Positions 27,683-37,773 are shown, counted from the first letter of the stretch. The stretch: 64,000 nt of DNA from Methanocaldococcus bathoardescens (GCF_000739065.1 NZ_CP009149.1:434001-498000), one strand, 5' to 3'. The notes: generated by a model from the letters alone, not told the origin. Numbers and translations are program-made.

Positions 27683-29638
27683 TTATCTAACTTTACTACC
27701 TGCTTTTATATCTTTATCAACAGTTAATAAGCTAACATTTCCTTCATCATCTTCAGCTGCTAAAATCATTCCTTCAGATAAAACCCCACACAATTTAGCT
27801 GGTTTTAAATTGCAAACAACAATTACCTTTTTTCCAACTAAATCTTCAGGTTTATAATATCCTTTAATTCCTGAAACAATCTGTCTCTTCTCATCTCCCA
27901 AATCAACAATTAGTTTTAAAAGTTTCTTTGATTTTGGTATATCTTCTGCTTCAACAATCTCTCCAACTCTTAAATCAATCTTTTCTAAATAACTTATATC
28001 TATTTGCTCCATTTTTTCTCCTCCTTTTGTTTCTTCTTTTTTATTTTCGTAGAGTTTCTTTTTCATCTCTTCTATCTTCTTATCATCTATCTTTTTAAAT
28101 ATAATCTTTGGTTTCTTTAACTCATTTCCTCTCAAATTCAAATCAAGTTCTTCATTCATTAATTCCAATAGTGCAAGAGATTTTTTAGGCATGTATGGGT
28201 ATAAAAGGTAGACAAGAGTTTTTACTGTCTTACAGCAGGTATATAATATTTCCTCTAATCTTTCTTCATTATCAACAGCCCATGGTTCCATCTTTTGGAA
28301 GTAGCTGTTTCCTTCAATAGCAAGATGTAATATATTAACTAAAGCATCTCTAAACTTAAAGCTCCTTATGTTTTTATCAACAGCTTCAATTGTCTCTTCA
28401 CATTTCTTTAATAACTCTTTATCCTCCTCTTTTAATCTATCTTCATCAACTATTGGAACTTTCTTAAACTTTCTATGTGTGAATGTTAAAACTCTGTGAG
28501 TAAAGTTCCCAATTATATTGATTAGCTCATTATTTATCTTATTTTTGAAATCGTCAAATGAGAAATCACAATCTTTAAACAGAGGAGCTGACATGATTAA
28601 GTAGTATCTTAAATAATCTGCATCAAAGTTTTTAACAAAATCTTTAACCCAAACAACCCATCTTTTACTTGTACTCATTTTTCTTCCTTCTAAAGTTAAA
28701 TAACCTCCACTAACAACTGCTGTTGGTAAGTTAAAGGAACCATGAGCAATCAACATCCCTGGCCAGAAAACAGCATGATGGACAGTTATATCTTTCCCAA
28801 TGAAGTGATAAATCTTTGTATCTTTCTCTAACCAATACTTTTTCCAAACATCTCCTAACATTTTTGTAAATGAGATATAGCCAATAGGGGCTTCTAACCA
28901 AACATACATTACCTGATTAGTTCCTGGAATTGGAACTCCCCAGCTTATATCCCTTGAAATATCCCAATCATGCAACTCTTTAATCCAATTTAATGCCATG
29001 TTTTTAACATGTTCTGGCATTTCCTCTGCATTTTTTATATATTCCTCCAACTCTTTTTTTAAAGCACTCAACTTAAAGAAGTAATGTTTTGTCTTTCTAA
29101 TCTCTGGCTTTCCTTTGCAGATTACACAGTATGGCTCTTTTAACTCAAATGGCTCTAAATGTCTTCCACAAACTTCGCAGTGGTCTCCTCTTGCCTCTCC
29201 TCCACAGTATGGGCAGATTCCTTCAACATATCTATCTGGCAAGAATTTTTTACAGTTTGGGCAGTAAAATTGCTCTATCTCCTTTTCATATATGTAGCCA
29301 TTTTCTTTCAACTTTAAATAAAACTCCTGAGCTGTTTCTATATGTATTTGACTATGGGTCTTTCCAAAAGCATCAAACTCTACTCCCAATAAATCTAAAT
29401 CTTCTTTAATCTCATTATGGTATTTTTCAACAATTTCCTCTGGGCTTTTTCCTTCTTTTTCAGCGGTTAAAGTTATAGGAACTCCGTGGTTATCAGTTCC
29501 TCCTATATGAACAACATCTTCTCCTCTCAACTTTAAGTATTTATACATAATATCTGCTGGTATGTAGGTACTTCTCGCATGACCTAAATGTAAAGGGCCG
29601 TTTGTGTATGCTAAGGCAGTGGTTATTAAATACTTCAT
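27683..29638 (-). CDS. metG: Methionyl-tRNA synthetase with C-terminal tRNA-binding domain
   Basis: 651 residues. The HIGH motif appears as GPLHLGHA (near 14-21) and KMSTSK as GRKMSTSKR (about 320). Four Cys pairs between about 125 and 180 (CPNC, CPYC, CEVC, CVIC) form two zinc knuckles. A Lys/Glu-rich linker (about 520-545) joins an EMAP-like domain ([15 protein letters not shown], then [21 protein letters not shown]) that dimerises and binds tRNA. AGGAGGGAGACA is the ribosome binding site. nurA lies 19 bp upstream on the same strand. Confidence 0.95.
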   Translation of the reverse strand: MKYLITTALAYTNGPLHLGHARSTYIPADIMYKYLKLRGEDVVHIGGTDNHGVPITLTAEKEGKSPEEIVEKYHNEIKEDLDLLGVEFDAFGKTHSQIHIETAQEFYLKLKENGYIYEKEIEQFYCPNCKKFLPDRYVEGICPYCGGEARGDHCEVCGRHLEPFELKEPYCVICKGKPEIRKTKHYFFKLSALKKELEEYIKNAEEMPEHVKNMALNWIKELHDWDISRDISWGVPIPGTNQVMYVWLEAPIGYISFTKMLGDVWKKYWLEKDTKIYHFIGKDITVHHAVFWPGMLIAHGSFNLPTAVVSGGYLTLEGRKMSTSKRWVVWVKDFVKNFDADYLRYYLIMSAPLFKDCDFSFDDFKNKINNELINIIGNFTHRVLTFTHRKFKKVPIVDEDRLKEEDKELLKKCEETIEAVDKNIRSFKFRDALVNILHLAIEGNSYFQKMEPWAVDNEERLEEILYTCCKTVKTLVYLLYPYMPKKSLALLELMNEELDLNLRGNELKKPKIIFKKIDDKKIEEMKKKLYENKKEETKGGEKMEQIDISYLEKIDLRVGEIVEAEDIPKSKKLLKLIVDLGDEKRQIVSGIKGYYKPEDLVGKKVIVVCNLKPAKLCGVLSEGMILAAEDDEGNVSLLTVDKDIKAGSKVR

Positions 29639-29657
29639 TGTCTCCCTCCTCTTTATG

Positions 29658-30752
29658 TCAGAATTTTTTCTTCTTTCTGCCTAAGATGTGCCTTGCTATA
29701 GGGTCGTCTATATTTAGCATCTTGGCAATTGCCTCAAGTTTTTTGTTGGTTATTTCAACAGTCTCATGAGCTTTTTTTAATATATAAGGATAGCCGTTAA
29801 TAGATATCTGCTTTATTGATGATAGTAGCTCTTTATCTATTTTGTTAAAGCTTGTTATTCCCACGACTCCGCAGTTATCCTCCAATCTAACAAACTGTAT
29901 ATAGGCAGTATCAATTTCTGCATAAAATGGTTTCTGTCTGATAAAGCTTATTCCCTTAACTACACTACTCAATTGTTTGTGTTTTTCTCTTTTTTCTTCT
30001 GGCCCAATTCTATTGACAAAATCTATCGGCTCTGAATACCCAGCTTTATCTGTATATTTTGTAAAAACTGCGATATCTGGCATATTTTTGTCAAAATAAA
30101 TATTTATTTTTGAAGTTTTAGATATTCCAATAATCTTATCTTTAAATTCATTTATAAGCTTTGTTAATGTTAAGATGTATTCAACATGCTCAACCAACAT
30201 CTTTTTATCAAGCTCCAAATCTAAATCTTTTGATATAATTCCAATCTCCCCATAAGTAATCTCTTCCTCAATTTTCTTATCAAACTCATTTTTATATTCA
30301 GTATAGAGATTTTTTATCTCCTCTTCATAGGCTTCAAAACCCTTTCTTGTAGATATTAATAGAGAGAATAATGAGCCATCGAAGATATAACAGTCAATAT
30401 CATAATTCCTAAGGACATAGAGGGCATTTTTTAACTCCAAAGTTAGCATGTATTTCCTTATTCTATCCTCTATATCTAAGGGATGGGCTATATCAAATAT
30501 ATACTCTTCTTTAGCCTTTTTTATCTTCTCTCCAATATTATGGATAAAGCTAACCGCCCCAACTCCATAGAATGAAAAGGATATGTAATCTAACTTATTA
30601 CAACTCCCATCTCCACCAGCAAAGCTCATGTCCTTAGGATTTTCAAAACTGTCTAAAATCCACTTTTCTTCAACTTCCTTATAATCAATGTTATTAATCT
30701 TTTCCATTTTTTTGATGATTTTCTCTCTGTTTTTTAAAAGGTATTCAATCAT
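29658..30752 (-). CDS. NurA-domain nuclease-like protein
   Basis: 364 residues. The N-terminal part has [21 protein letters not shown], the first metal-binding Asp of NurA, and [14 protein letters not shown] the second; [16 protein letters not shown] is the third conserved block. NurA works with the HerA helicase, Mre11 and Rad50 to resect DNA ends. No herA, mre11 or rad50 is in the window. It follows aIF2 gamma with 41 bp between. The family assignment rests on these motifs. Confidence 0.75.
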   Translation of the reverse strand: MIEYLLKNREKIIKKMEKINNIDYKEVEEKWILDSFENPKDMSFAGGDGSCNKLDYISFSFYGVGAVSFIHNIGEKIKKAKEEYIFDIAHPLDIEDRIRKYMLTLELKNALYVLRNYDIDCYIFDGSLFSLLISTRKGFEAYEEEIKNLYTEYKNEFDKKIEEEITYGEIGIISKDLDLELDKKMLVEHVEYILTLTKLINEFKDKIIGISKTSKINIYFDKNMPDIAVFTKYTDKAGYSEPIDFVNRIGPEEKREKHKQLSSVVKGISFIRQKPFYAEIDTAYIQFVRLEDNCGVVGITSFNKIDKELLSSIKQISINGYPYILKKAHETVEITNKKLEAIAKMLNIDDPIARHILGRKKKKF

Positions 30753-30793
30753 CCATTATCCCTCAATTTAATAGAAAAAATAAAAATTTATTC

Positions 30794-32029
30794 TTATCCT
30801 TCAATAGTTCCATAACCAATCAATCTCCATCTTGAACCTACTCTTCTGCTTATAGCTACTCTATCTCCAATTTCAGCACATATTGGGATTTTTAATTTTA
30901 TATCTGCAATATCCCCTCTTGCTGATGTTATAACTCCTGCTGTTGTGGCAGTTCCAATGTTTAGCATTAAAACTTCTCCTGTTCTTAATGGTTCTGTCTC
31001 TAATTCTTCTTTAGCTCCAACAACCCTCTCTAATAAATTAGCTTTTATAGTTATTTTTTCTCTAATTGGTGGTAAAGTTCCTGGTAAGCCAACGACACTT
31101 CCAGTTAAAGCATCTGATTTTGTTAAGTATGGGTCTAATGTTGTTCCTACCCCAATCAAACCTCCTGGATGAGCTTTTCTAAGTATGTTATTTCCAGCTG
31201 CTAATGAAACAATCTTTGTAGTTAATGGTTTCCAGAATGTTTTATTTCCTTCAGTTACTTTAATTCCTGGTCTAATTTCAATTTCATCTCCAACTTTAAA
31301 TACCCCCTGAATAATTGCTCCTCCTAAAACCCCTCCTTTTAAATCTTTAATCTCAGTTCCTGGCTTGTTTATGTCAAAGCTTCTTGCAACATACATTCTT
31401 GGTGTTGCATCAGGGTCTCTTTCAGGTGTTGGAATAAAGTCCTGTATTGCTTTTAATAACACATCAATATTTGATTCGTGGTGGGCAGAGATTGGAATTA
31501 TTGGGGCGTTTTCAGCAATAGTTCCCTTAACGAATTCTTTTATTTGCTCATAATTTTCTTCTGCCTGTTTCTCATCAACTAAGTCAATTTTATTTTGAAC
31601 AATTATAATCTTATCAATTCCTAAAATCTCTAAAGCCATTAGGTGTTCTTTTGTTTGAGGCTGAGGACATGGTTCGTTAGCGGCTATAACCAAAATTGCC
31701 CCATCCATTAAAGAAGCTCCAGATAACATTGTAGCCATCAATGTTTCGTGCCCTGGGGAATCAACAAAAGAAACTCTTCTTAAAAACTCTGTTTCAGATA
31801 GACAGTTTGGACATCTTGGTTTTGTTGTGTAAGTTCCACACTGTGGACATTTCCTTATCTCACAATCAGCATAACCCAACCTAATTGAAATCCCCCTTCT
31901 CAACTCTTCACTATGCCTGTCAGTCCAAACTCCTGTTAATGCTTTTGTTAAACTTGTTTTTCCATGGTCGACGTGTCCAACCATTCCAATATTTACTTCT
32001 GCCTGTTTAGCTTGTTTTTTCTTTGCCAT
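30794..32029 (-). CDS. eif2g: Translation initiation factor aIF2 gamma subunit
   Basis: 411 residues. GTPase motifs are G1 [11 protein letters not shown]3 VDSPGHE and G4 NKID; a zinc knuckle [16 protein letters not shown] sits in the G domain, followed by the two beta-barrel domains. It binds Met-initiator tRNA and GTP and forms the aIF2 complex with the beta subunit encoded at 54198. GGGGGATAATT precedes the start codon. Element type E lies upstream. Confidence 0.97.
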   Translation of the reverse strand: MAKKKQAKQAEVNIGMVGHVDHGKTSLTKALTGVWTDRHSEELRRGISIRLGYADCEIRKCPQCGTYTTKPRCPNCLSETEFLRRVSFVDSPGHETLMATMLSGASLMDGAILVIAANEPCPQPQTKEHLMALEILGIDKIIIVQNKIDLVDEKQAEENYEQIKEFVKGTIAENAPIIPISAHHESNIDVLLKAIQDFIPTPERDPDATPRMYVARSFDINKPGTEIKDLKGGVLGGAIIQGVFKVGDEIEIRPGIKVTEGNKTFWKPLTTKIVSLAAGNNILRKAHPGGLIGVGTTLDPYLTKSDALTGSVVGLPGTLPPIREKITIKANLLERVVGAKEELETEPLRTGEVLMLNIGTATTAGVITSARGDIADIKLKIPICAEIGDRVAISRRVGSRWRLIGYGTIEG

Positions 32030-32068
32030 AATTATCCCCCGTAAATCTTACTTACTTTATCTGTAAAA

Positions 32069-32177
32069 TATAAGTGTTTTTCAAACTTAATAAACTTTAT
32101 TAAGGAATAGGTATAAAAGCCCTACGGGCTTTTATAATGTACCTTTTTTAAAAATTATATTTTGAAAAACACTTATA
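32069..32177. repeat. Nested palindromic element, type E
   Basis: 109 bp with perfect 17-bp terminal inverted repeats TATAAGTGTTTTTCAAA / TTTGAAAAACACTTATA. The interior has TTAAGGAATAGGTA...TGTACCTTTTTTAA around the central TAAAAGCCC-TAC-GGGCTTTTA hairpin. It lies upstream of aIF2 gamma and downstream of S6e. Confidence 0.85.
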
Positions 32178-32314
32178 GTATTTCCACATTTTTATAATTT
32201 TAGCTTACAAAGTTATATTCGGCAGTATCAAAATAGTCAAAAAAACTACAAAACCACTACAATATTTTAAACAGAATAAATAAAATAAAAATAAAATTAA
32301 GAGCTATGTTTTAT

Positions 32315-32710
32315 TTATTGCTCCTGGTTTTCTCCACCTTCTAATCCTAACAATTCAGGGATTGATTTCTCTCCATACTCAACAACTTTAACGTTAATTT
32401 GGACAATGTCAGGAGCTATTGTGTTTCCTCTAACTGTTTTTCTTCTTCTCTCCCCTTTTCTTTTTGGTCTAAATCCTGGTGGTGAACTCAACAAAACCCT
32501 AACCTTTCTACTTCCATGGATGTCAGGTCTCATTGGGAAACCGCTTGAATCAGTTCCTCCTGTTATTTGCAACTTGTAACCTTCTAAACCTAAAATTTTA
32601 CCATCAAATACTTCTCCAATTTTCTTACCAACAAGTGGTGTGTTGTCTGCTTCAATTTGGTAGCATCTTCCTGTTTTTGGGTCTGCAACTACGAATTTTG
32701 CTGTTGGCAT
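32315..32710 (-). CDS. rps6e: Small ribosomal subunit protein S6e
   Basis: 131 residues, archaeal length, with [17 protein letters not shown], then [20 protein letters not shown] and the basic [18 protein letters not shown] stretch typical of S6e. The C-terminal tail is acidic. It precedes aIF2 gamma on the same strand but is separated from it by 285 bp containing the type E element. Confidence 0.95.
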   Translation of the reverse strand: MPTAKFVVADPKTGRCYQIEADNTPLVGKKIGEVFDGKILGLEGYKLQITGGTDSSGFPMRPDIHGSRKVRVLLSSPPGFRPKRKGERRRKTVRGNTIAPDIVQINVKVVEYGEKSIPELLGLEGGENQEQ

Positions 32711-32828
32711 AGTATTCCCTCCTATATTTTTATTTTTGTTATTTGTTTTCAGTTTCCAAATTTTTTTAAATTAATCTTTTGAATTTAACAAAACAGCTTA
32801 TTTTTTATTTATTTTTTTATTTTTTATT

Positions 32829-32947
32829 CACCCTACGCCTCCCCAGCTTCATCATTTCACTACCCCTTTGGGGTCAAAGGGGTAGAACTCTACTGGGTCA
32901 TCGACACGTCCCAACTCCTATTAAGGAGTCAGGACAATAGCACGGGA
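32829..32947 (-). ncRNA. GC-rich structured RNA, three-way junction candidate
   Basis: About 119 bases clearly richer in G+C than the surrounding DNA. On the minus strand the ends pair (CCCGTGC near the 5' end with GCGTAGGG near the 3' end). Inside are an 11-bp stem GTCCTGACTCC / GGAGTTGGGAC with loop TTAATA, and a long arm CCCAG...CTGGG capped by ACCCCTTTG / CAAAGGGGT. An internal loop with TGATGA next to the CTGGG strand could be a kink-turn. The minus strand is preferred because two stems need G-U pairs that would be A-C mismatches on the plus strand. GC islands mark known RNAs in A+T-rich hyperthermophiles; it may be one of the hgc RNAs. Confidence 0.7.
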
Positions 32948-32985
32948 TAATAATTGAAACATAATATCTTAAATAATTTTTGGTT

Positions 32986-33180
32986 TTACATCTTCAATGC
33001 TATTGTGATAATATAGTATAGAATTATGAGCCCAGCAATTGCTAAAAACATATATTGAGTTCTTAACATTCTTTTTCTTCTTTGCATATATTCGATTCTA
33101 CATTTTTCTGAGCAAAAAACTTGGTCTGGGGGAATTGAGATACCACAATTTAAACAGTGTCTGTGCTGTGGAATTTCCAT
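32986..33180 (-). CDS. Small zinc-ribbon membrane protein (DUF2116-like)
   Basis: 64 residues. The N-terminus has HCLNCGISIPPDQVFCSEKC, four Cys in CxxC...CxxxC spacing suited to zinc, and the C-terminal half (about 41-62) is one hydrophobic membrane segment. GAGGGATAAAT precedes the start codon and pyrH stops two bases upstream, so translation is coupled. Function is not known; such proteins are small tail-anchored zinc proteins common in methanogens. Confidence 0.8.
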   Translation of the reverse strand: MEIPQHRHCLNCGISIPPDQVFCSEKCRIEYMQRRKRMLRTQYMFLAIAGLIILYYIITIALKM

Positions 33181-33182
33181 AT

Positions 33183-33863
33183 TTATCCCTCAATTATTGT
33201 TCCATTTATTATTCCTTTACTAACATTTAAAAGCTCTTCAGGTGTTCCTTTAACAACTACCACTTTTAACTTAGCCCTTTCAATAATTTTAGCAGCTAAT
33301 AAATCAACAACTGATGATGAACCTGCCTTTAATGAAGAAGCTAAAGCTAAATCAACAAGCTGTTTAGCACTCATCTTATCGAATTTTTTAGCATCTTTAT
33401 ATTTATTTGGGTCTTTGTCATAAACACCATCAACATTTGTCCCTATAACTAACAAATCAGCGTTTATAAACTCTGCTAATGACGCTGCAACAGCATCTGT
33501 TGTATGCCCAGGATGAGTCCCTCCCATGACAGGAATTTTTCCTAAGTTTAATATAAGCTCTGCCTCTTCAAATGATGTAGGGACTTTTTTTATACTATAA
33601 TTTTCTAAAGCAGTAATTAATATCATTGCATTCATTCTTGTAGCCATTATCCCAAGTTCATCACAAAAACTCTCATTAGCTCCAAGTTCTCTTGCTATAC
33701 TTATGTATTCCCTCGCTGTTTTTCCTCCTCCAACGACTATAGCTACCTCATGCCCCTCATCCTTAATCTTTTTAAAAGTATTGGCATATTCTTTAATTTT
33801 TTCAGCATTAGCTCCTTCTTTTGGCATCACAACCGAGCCTCCCAAATCAAAAACAATCCTCAT
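33183..33863 (-). CDS. pyrH: UMP kinase (archaeal type)
   Basis: 226 residues of the amino-acid kinase fold: MRIVFDLGGSVV, VAIVVGGGKTAREYI, GIMATRMNAMIL and LVIGTNVDGVYDKDPNKYKDA. It phosphorylates UMP to UDP with ATP. GGTGAGAAG precedes ATG 33863. The small zinc-ribbon gene follows directly. A type A element lies upstream. Confidence 0.95.
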   Translation of the reverse strand: MRIVFDLGGSVVMPKEGANAEKIKEYANTFKKIKDEGHEVAIVVGGGKTAREYISIARELGANESFCDELGIMATRMNAMILITALENYSIKKVPTSFEEAELILNLGKIPVMGGTHPGHTTDAVAASLAEFINADLLVIGTNVDGVYDKDPNKYKDAKKFDKMSAKQLVDLALASSLKAGSSSVVDLLAAKIIERAKLKVVVVKGTPEELLNVSKGIINGTIIEG

Positions 33864-33921
33864 CTTCTCACCAAAGCTCCCTAATAAAAGAGTTATTCAA
33901 AATATCAAAATAGGCAGTATT

Positions 33922-34032
33922 TATAGTTTTTTGCAAAATGTCTTGTAATGAATAAGGTATATATGAACGCCTCCAAATAGGAGGCGTTCAAAATTTCCTT
34001 CTTAATTTTAATAAGTTTTGCAAAAAACTATA
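33922..34032. repeat. Nested palindromic element, type A, copy 4
   Basis: 111 bp with 17-bp terminal inverted repeats TATAGTTTTTTGCAAAA / TTTTGCAAAAAACTATA. The centre is GAACGCCTCC-AAATA-GGAGGCGTTC (33965-33989). It aligns in reverse orientation with copy 1 (574-685): there the stem is GCTCCCAAA, here GCCTCC, with both arms changed together. It lies between pyrH and the histone gene. Confidence 0.88.
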
Positions 34033-34133
34033 ATTTTAATTCAATTTAGTTCCAAATATTTGAATATTTCTATCAATATGCACAAAAAATAAAAAGGTGT
34101 ATTGTTATTATAGATATAATGTAAGTTCGGCAC

Positions 34134-34337
34134 CTAACCTCTTAACGCCGTCTTAACATCTTCAACTTTCACAGTCTTTCTCTTTGCGTGCTTAGCTAAA
34201 TCAACTGATTTCTTAGCAATCTCTAAGGCAATTTCCTCTAAAGCCTCAGCAAAGTATTTCCCTGCTGCTTCACTTACTCTTTGAGCACCTGCCTTCTTTA
34301 AGATTCTTACACATGGTGCAACTGGAAGCTCAGCCAT
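34134..34337 (-). CDS. Archaeal histone
   Basis: 67 residues, HMf type, with [19 protein letters not shown] as helix 1/loop, a long central helix and [19 protein letters not shown] at the end, where the R-K-T loop and the DVKTAL helix are standard. The proteins dimerise and wrap DNA into hypernucleosomes. There is no C-terminal extension. A strong promoter lies just upstream, as expected for an abundant chromatin protein. Confidence 0.96.
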   Translation of the reverse strand: MAELPVAPCVRILKKAGAQRVSEAAGKYFAEALEEIALEIAKKSVDLAKHAKRKTVKVEDVKTALRG

Positions 34338-34382
34338 AATACCACCTCAGAACTTTACATTTTTAGTTTTTATAATGGGAAG

Positions 34383-34398
34383 TATATATATTTTTCGG
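34383..34398 (-). promoter_or_regulatory. Histone gene promoter
   Basis: On the minus strand CGAAAAATATATATAC combines a good BRE (CGAAAAA) with TATATATA, about 50 bp before the histone start codon. The leader would be about 25 bases and contain GAGGTGGTATT. Confidence 0.65.
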
Positions 34399-34420
34399 AG
34401 ATATTCTCTAATATTTTCTT

Positions 34421-35470
34421 CTATACTTTTTTGAGTATTATTGTGAGTTCATTTTTAGTATTGGCCTTTAGATTAACTATTTCAAATACTTCAATATTTT
34501 TATATTGGTCTAAAATTTTTAACACCTGCTCCAAATCTTCCTTTTTAGTCTTTGATTTTCTTGCTTTTAATGTATGAATTATATATCTATCACTTTTTAA
34601 ATATTTCGCAAATTTTAATGTTAAAAATATAGATTCATCAGGGTATAGATTAGTGTCATTAGTTATCAAATCAATTTCCTCATTAATATCTTTTTCAAAA
34701 TCTACATGTTCAGCTCTCTTTTTTATATGGATTATGTTGTTAGCATTTATTTTTAGCTCTCCAGTATCTATAGCATAAACTTTTTTAGCTTTTTTTGATA
34801 ACATTTTCGCCCAACCACCTGGGGATGAGCCGATATCTACAACGCAATTTAAGTTTTCAAATATAAATGGGAATTTTTTTATTAATTCATCCATTTTTCT
34901 CTCTGAGCGGTTTAATGGTCTTTCAACATATCTCTTTAAGTTTTTTAAATTGTCTATATTCTCTTGAATAACAAGTTCGTTAAATTCATCCTGAAATATT
35001 GAGATATAGCTCTTATCTTGTAAAATTTCAATATTTATTTTAAAATCCCAGTTTTTTAAATTAACTCTAAGATTTAAATCTTTAAAATTATCTAATACAT
35101 ACTTTCCAATTATTCTTTCAACTACTTCACTTGTAAATTCATGATTTCCTCTCCTATTACATCTAACTACAAAAGATTTATTCTTTAAACTTTCTTTCTT
35201 TTCATTGATTAAAAAAGACACAGCTTTTTTTATCTCATCAATATCTGTTTGGCATTCCATTTCTAATGGAATTACTCTCAATAAAAATTTTAAATTATTT
35301 TTATTTTCTTTAATAATATTTAAAAATTCGTAAGGGTTTTGAGATATTATTTTTAAAATTCCTCTAAATGGTGTCCAGAGAATTTTCTTTTTTATTGGTA
35401 ATTTATTTAGCTCCTCTCTTAATTGCGGTTCAAATCCTGGTTTTGTTGTCACTAAAGCAACTGGTTTCAT
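34421..35470 (-). CDS. RlmM/FtsJ-like SAM-dependent methyltransferase
   Basis: 349 residues. The C-terminal half holds a Rossmann methyltransferase domain with CVVDIGSSPGGWAKMLSKKAKKVYAIDTGEL and a downstream D-x-x-x-x-TLK like the K-D-K-E set of 2'-O-methyltransferases (LITNDTN, HTLKARKSK). The N-terminal half could be a THUMP-like RNA-binding domain (FVVRCNRRGNHEFTS). It is probably an rRNA or tRNA 2'-O-methyltransferase. ATG 35470 follows GGTGGCTAAATTT, which lies in the last codons of cofD; the upstream frame is not used. Confidence 0.75.
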   Translation of the reverse strand: MKPVALVTTKPGFEPQLREELNKLPIKKKILWTPFRGILKIISQNPYEFLNIIKENKNNLKFLLRVIPLEMECQTDIDEIKKAVSFLINEKKESLKNKSFVVRCNRRGNHEFTSEVVERIIGKYVLDNFKDLNLRVNLKNWDFKINIEILQDKSYISIFQDEFNELVIQENIDNLKNLKRYVERPLNRSERKMDELIKKFPFIFENLNCVVDIGSSPGGWAKMLSKKAKKVYAIDTGELKINANNIIHIKKRAEHVDFEKDINEEIDLITNDTNLYPDESIFLTLKFAKYLKSDRYIIHTLKARKSKTKKEDLEQVLKILDQYKNIEVFEIVNLKANTKNELTIILKKV

Positions 35471-35474
35471 AAAT

Positions 35475-36398
35475 TTAGCCACCACAGAATTCAATAATAT
35501 TTTTTGCTAACCTAACCTTATCATCTAATGTCTTCATGATTGTGTTGGTTATGAAAACTTCACAAGGTATTTCTTTAGCTATTTCTTTATCAGCATTATC
35601 TATAACCAAAACATCAACTATATCTCTATAAAACTCATAAATTCCTTTAACAGATACTTCATAGCCCTTAGCTTTCATTAATTTACCTGCAGGACCTGAA
35701 ACAGCAGAATTCCCAACTATTGGTGAAACAGCTATAACTTTTTTATCTTTTAATAACTCTCTAATTCCATTTAAACTTAAAATTGGCCCTATAGAGGTTA
35801 TAGGATTTGAAGGGCCGATAATAATAAGCTCGCTATTTTTTATAGCTTCAACTGCCTTCTTACATGGTTTGGCATATAAACTATTTTCATAAATAACATC
35901 TAAAACCTCAACATCCCCTCTTCTTTTAACCCAGAAATCATGAAACTTTAATAAATCAACTTTTCCATCAACCTTTGCCAAAATTTTTGTCTCAACCTTA
36001 TCATCAGTCATTGGGATTACTTTTACTTTAATCCCTAAAGCTTCTCTCTCCATATCAACAACTTCTGAAAGCTTATAACCCCTCCTCAAATAATAAGTTT
36101 TATGCATTTTTAAGGCTCTATCTTTATCCCCTATCCTTAAAACTTCATCAAATCCAAGATTTTTTAATTGCTCATGGGTGTAAAAAGTATCTCCTTTAAC
36201 CCCATACCACGTTTCCTCATTAATTAAATCTGCTAAGGTATATAAAACGGTATCAACATCAGGTGATAGATATAAATCCCCTATCCAAGTATCTTCACCA
36301 GTGTTAACAATAACAGCCAATTTTTCATTATCAACAACTCTTTTTAAACCCTGCAATAATTTTGGCGTTCCTGTTCCTCCTGATAATACTGTAATCAC
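35475..36398 (-). CDS. cofD: 2-phospho-L-lactate transferase CofD (coenzyme F420 synthesis)
   Basis: 307 residues, standard for CofD. It starts with MITVLSGGTGTPKLLQGL and has VNTGEDTWIGDLYLSPDVDTVLYTL, IIGPSNPITSIGPIL and ISPIVGNSAVSGPAGKLM-like blocks that form the GDP/Fo site. It transfers phospholactate to the deazaflavin Fo, giving F420-0. The GTG start at 36398 follows TTAGGTGAGAAA. Glycosyltransferase and methyltransferase genes flank it on the same strand with 4-bp gaps. Confidence 0.95.
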   Translation of the reverse strand: MITVLSGGTGTPKLLQGLKRVVDNEKLAVIVNTGEDTWIGDLYLSPDVDTVLYTLADLINEETWYGVKGDTFYTHEQLKNLGFDEVLRIGDKDRALKMHKTYYLRRGYKLSEVVDMEREALGIKVKVIPMTDDKVETKILAKVDGKVDLLKFHDFWVKRRGDVEVLDVIYENSLYAKPCKKAVEAIKNSELIIIGPSNPITSIGPILSLNGIRELLKDKKVIAVSPIVGNSAVSGPAGKLMKAKGYEVSVKGIYEFYRDIVDVLVIDNADKEIAKEIPCEVFITNTIMKTLDDKVRLAKNIIEFCGG

Positions 36399-36402
36399 TT
36401 TC

Positions 36403-37584
36403 TCACCTAATCTTCAACTTAAGCTTATTAATCAATTTGTTAGTTATTCGGTCTGTTAAGTAGTATTTTCTTATGTTATTTCTTGTTTCAAAGAAATCAT
36501 CTATTATTTTTTTAATATTTTTCTTTCCATTGTATTTTTTTGCGAGTTCTCTCATTTTTAAAGCATTTCTTTTATAAAATTTCATGTTTCTTATGTCAAA
36601 TATGGCTTCTTCTAATCTATATAGCTCTTTATAAGATAAAGCTATTCCACAGCCCAAATCATGGACTTTTTTAGCATTATTTCCCTGCTCTGGGTGGTCT
36701 AAATCTGGGATAACAATTAATGGTTTTCCAAATGATAGGGCTTCCATTATTGTTGAATGCCCTCCATGGGATATGATAAGTTCAGCATTTTTTATAAGTT
36801 CTTTCATATTTGTTGTTATAGGAATTATCTCAATATTTTCATTTTTATAAGAGTGTAATTTTAAATCATTTTTTAGCTTTTTAGCAACTTCATAACTTCC
36901 ACACACAAGTTTAACATTTAGGTTATTTTTTAAAGCTATTTTTCCAAGCTCTTCAAGGATTTTATATCTATACTCAAAGCCACCAATAACACTCAATATG
37001 TAATTTTCTTCATTATCATCATCTTCAACATCATATCTAATTAATGGCCCAATAAACTCCATATTTTTTATAATTTTTAGGTTGTATTCACATATAGTAT
37101 AGGGTAAAGGAAAATCAGGAACAATAAACCTTTCACATCTCTCATTTATAATGTTTAGAGCTTTCATTGTTGGATAAACAATTAAATCTGTTTTTAATTT
37201 ATATCTTGTATAGTTTTGATTACTTATGCAAATAACTGGCTTTTTTAAAAGTTTTGCAGCTACAACTGTACTATATTTACAGTCGGAAATTACTAAATCA
37301 GGGTTGTATTCTCTTATAATGTTAATTTCCCTTTTAATAGCTTTTTTTGGGCTGTATTCTTTATTGAATATACTTGAAGTTATATCAAATTTTCCATCTT
37401 TTCCTTTAAGTTTTATCTCTGGAAATGTCTCAAAAACTTTAAATCCATATTTTTCAATGAAATCTTTACTTTTTCCATAAGCAATGTATGCTATTTCATA
37501 ATCATTTTTTAAAGCTTCACCAATTGCTATACATCTTGTTGTATGCCCAAAACCCTCCCCACAGACTGAAATAAGTATTTTCAT
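36403..37584 (-). CDS. MurG-like glycosyltransferase (GT-B)
   Basis: 393 residues from ATG 37584 after GGGTGAAAAT. It begins [18 protein letters not shown], the glycine-rich N-terminal loop of GT-B enzymes, and contains [16 protein letters not shown] and the acceptor/donor-site block [39 protein letters not shown], as in UDP-sugar transferases of the MurG/UGT type. Donor and acceptor are unknown; glycoprotein or glycolipid synthesis is possible. Next to it are cofD and, upstream, the hairpin array at 37606. Confidence 0.82.
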   Translation of the reverse strand: MKILISVCGEGFGHTTRCIAIGEALKNDYEIAYIAYGKSKDFIEKYGFKVFETFPEIKLKGKDGKFDITSSIFNKEYSPKKAIKREINIIREYNPDLVISDCKYSTVVAAKLLKKPVICISNQNYTRYKLKTDLIVYPTMKALNIINERCERFIVPDFPLPYTICEYNLKIIKNMEFIGPLIRYDVEDDDNEENYILSVIGGFEYRYKILEELGKIALKNNLNVKLVCGSYEVAKKLKNDLKLHSYKNENIEIIPITTNMKELIKNAELIISHGGHSTIMEALSFGKPLIVIPDLDHPEQGNNAKKVHDLGCGIALSYKELYRLEEAIFDIRNMKFYKRNALKMRELAKKYNGKKNIKKIIDDFFETRNNIRKYYLTDRITNKLINKLKLKIR

Positions 37585-37605
37585 ATTTTCACCCAAACTT
37601 TTTAG

Positions 37606-37770
37606 TAACCATAAATTATTTAATTTGGGGTATCCACACCATAGAGGGGGCTTCGCCCCCTCCCTATTGGGATATCCCCCAACTTTAATTTACACCTCCG
37701 AGCGTAAGCGAGGAGGTGTTAGCTTTGATGAAACTTTCTTAAAGTTTCATAACAATCGGGCGAAGCCCTA
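37606..37770. repeat. Tandem hairpin array H3
   Basis: A 165-bp array. A nested stem 37625-37682 has TTGGGG, ATCC and the core AGGGGG-CTTCG-CCCCCT; then ACACCTCC...GGAGGTGT (37692-37719), GAAACTTT-CTT-AAAGTTTC (37730-37748) and GGGC-GAA-GCCC (37758-37768). The ends read AACCATA and TATGGTT. In reverse it shares CCAATAGGG...GGCGNAGCCC...TCTATGG with the array at 4094 and TTTCATCAAA with both others. It lies upstream of the glycosyltransferase and 3' of the membrane-anchored regulator. Confidence 0.72.
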
Positions 37771-37773
37771 TGG

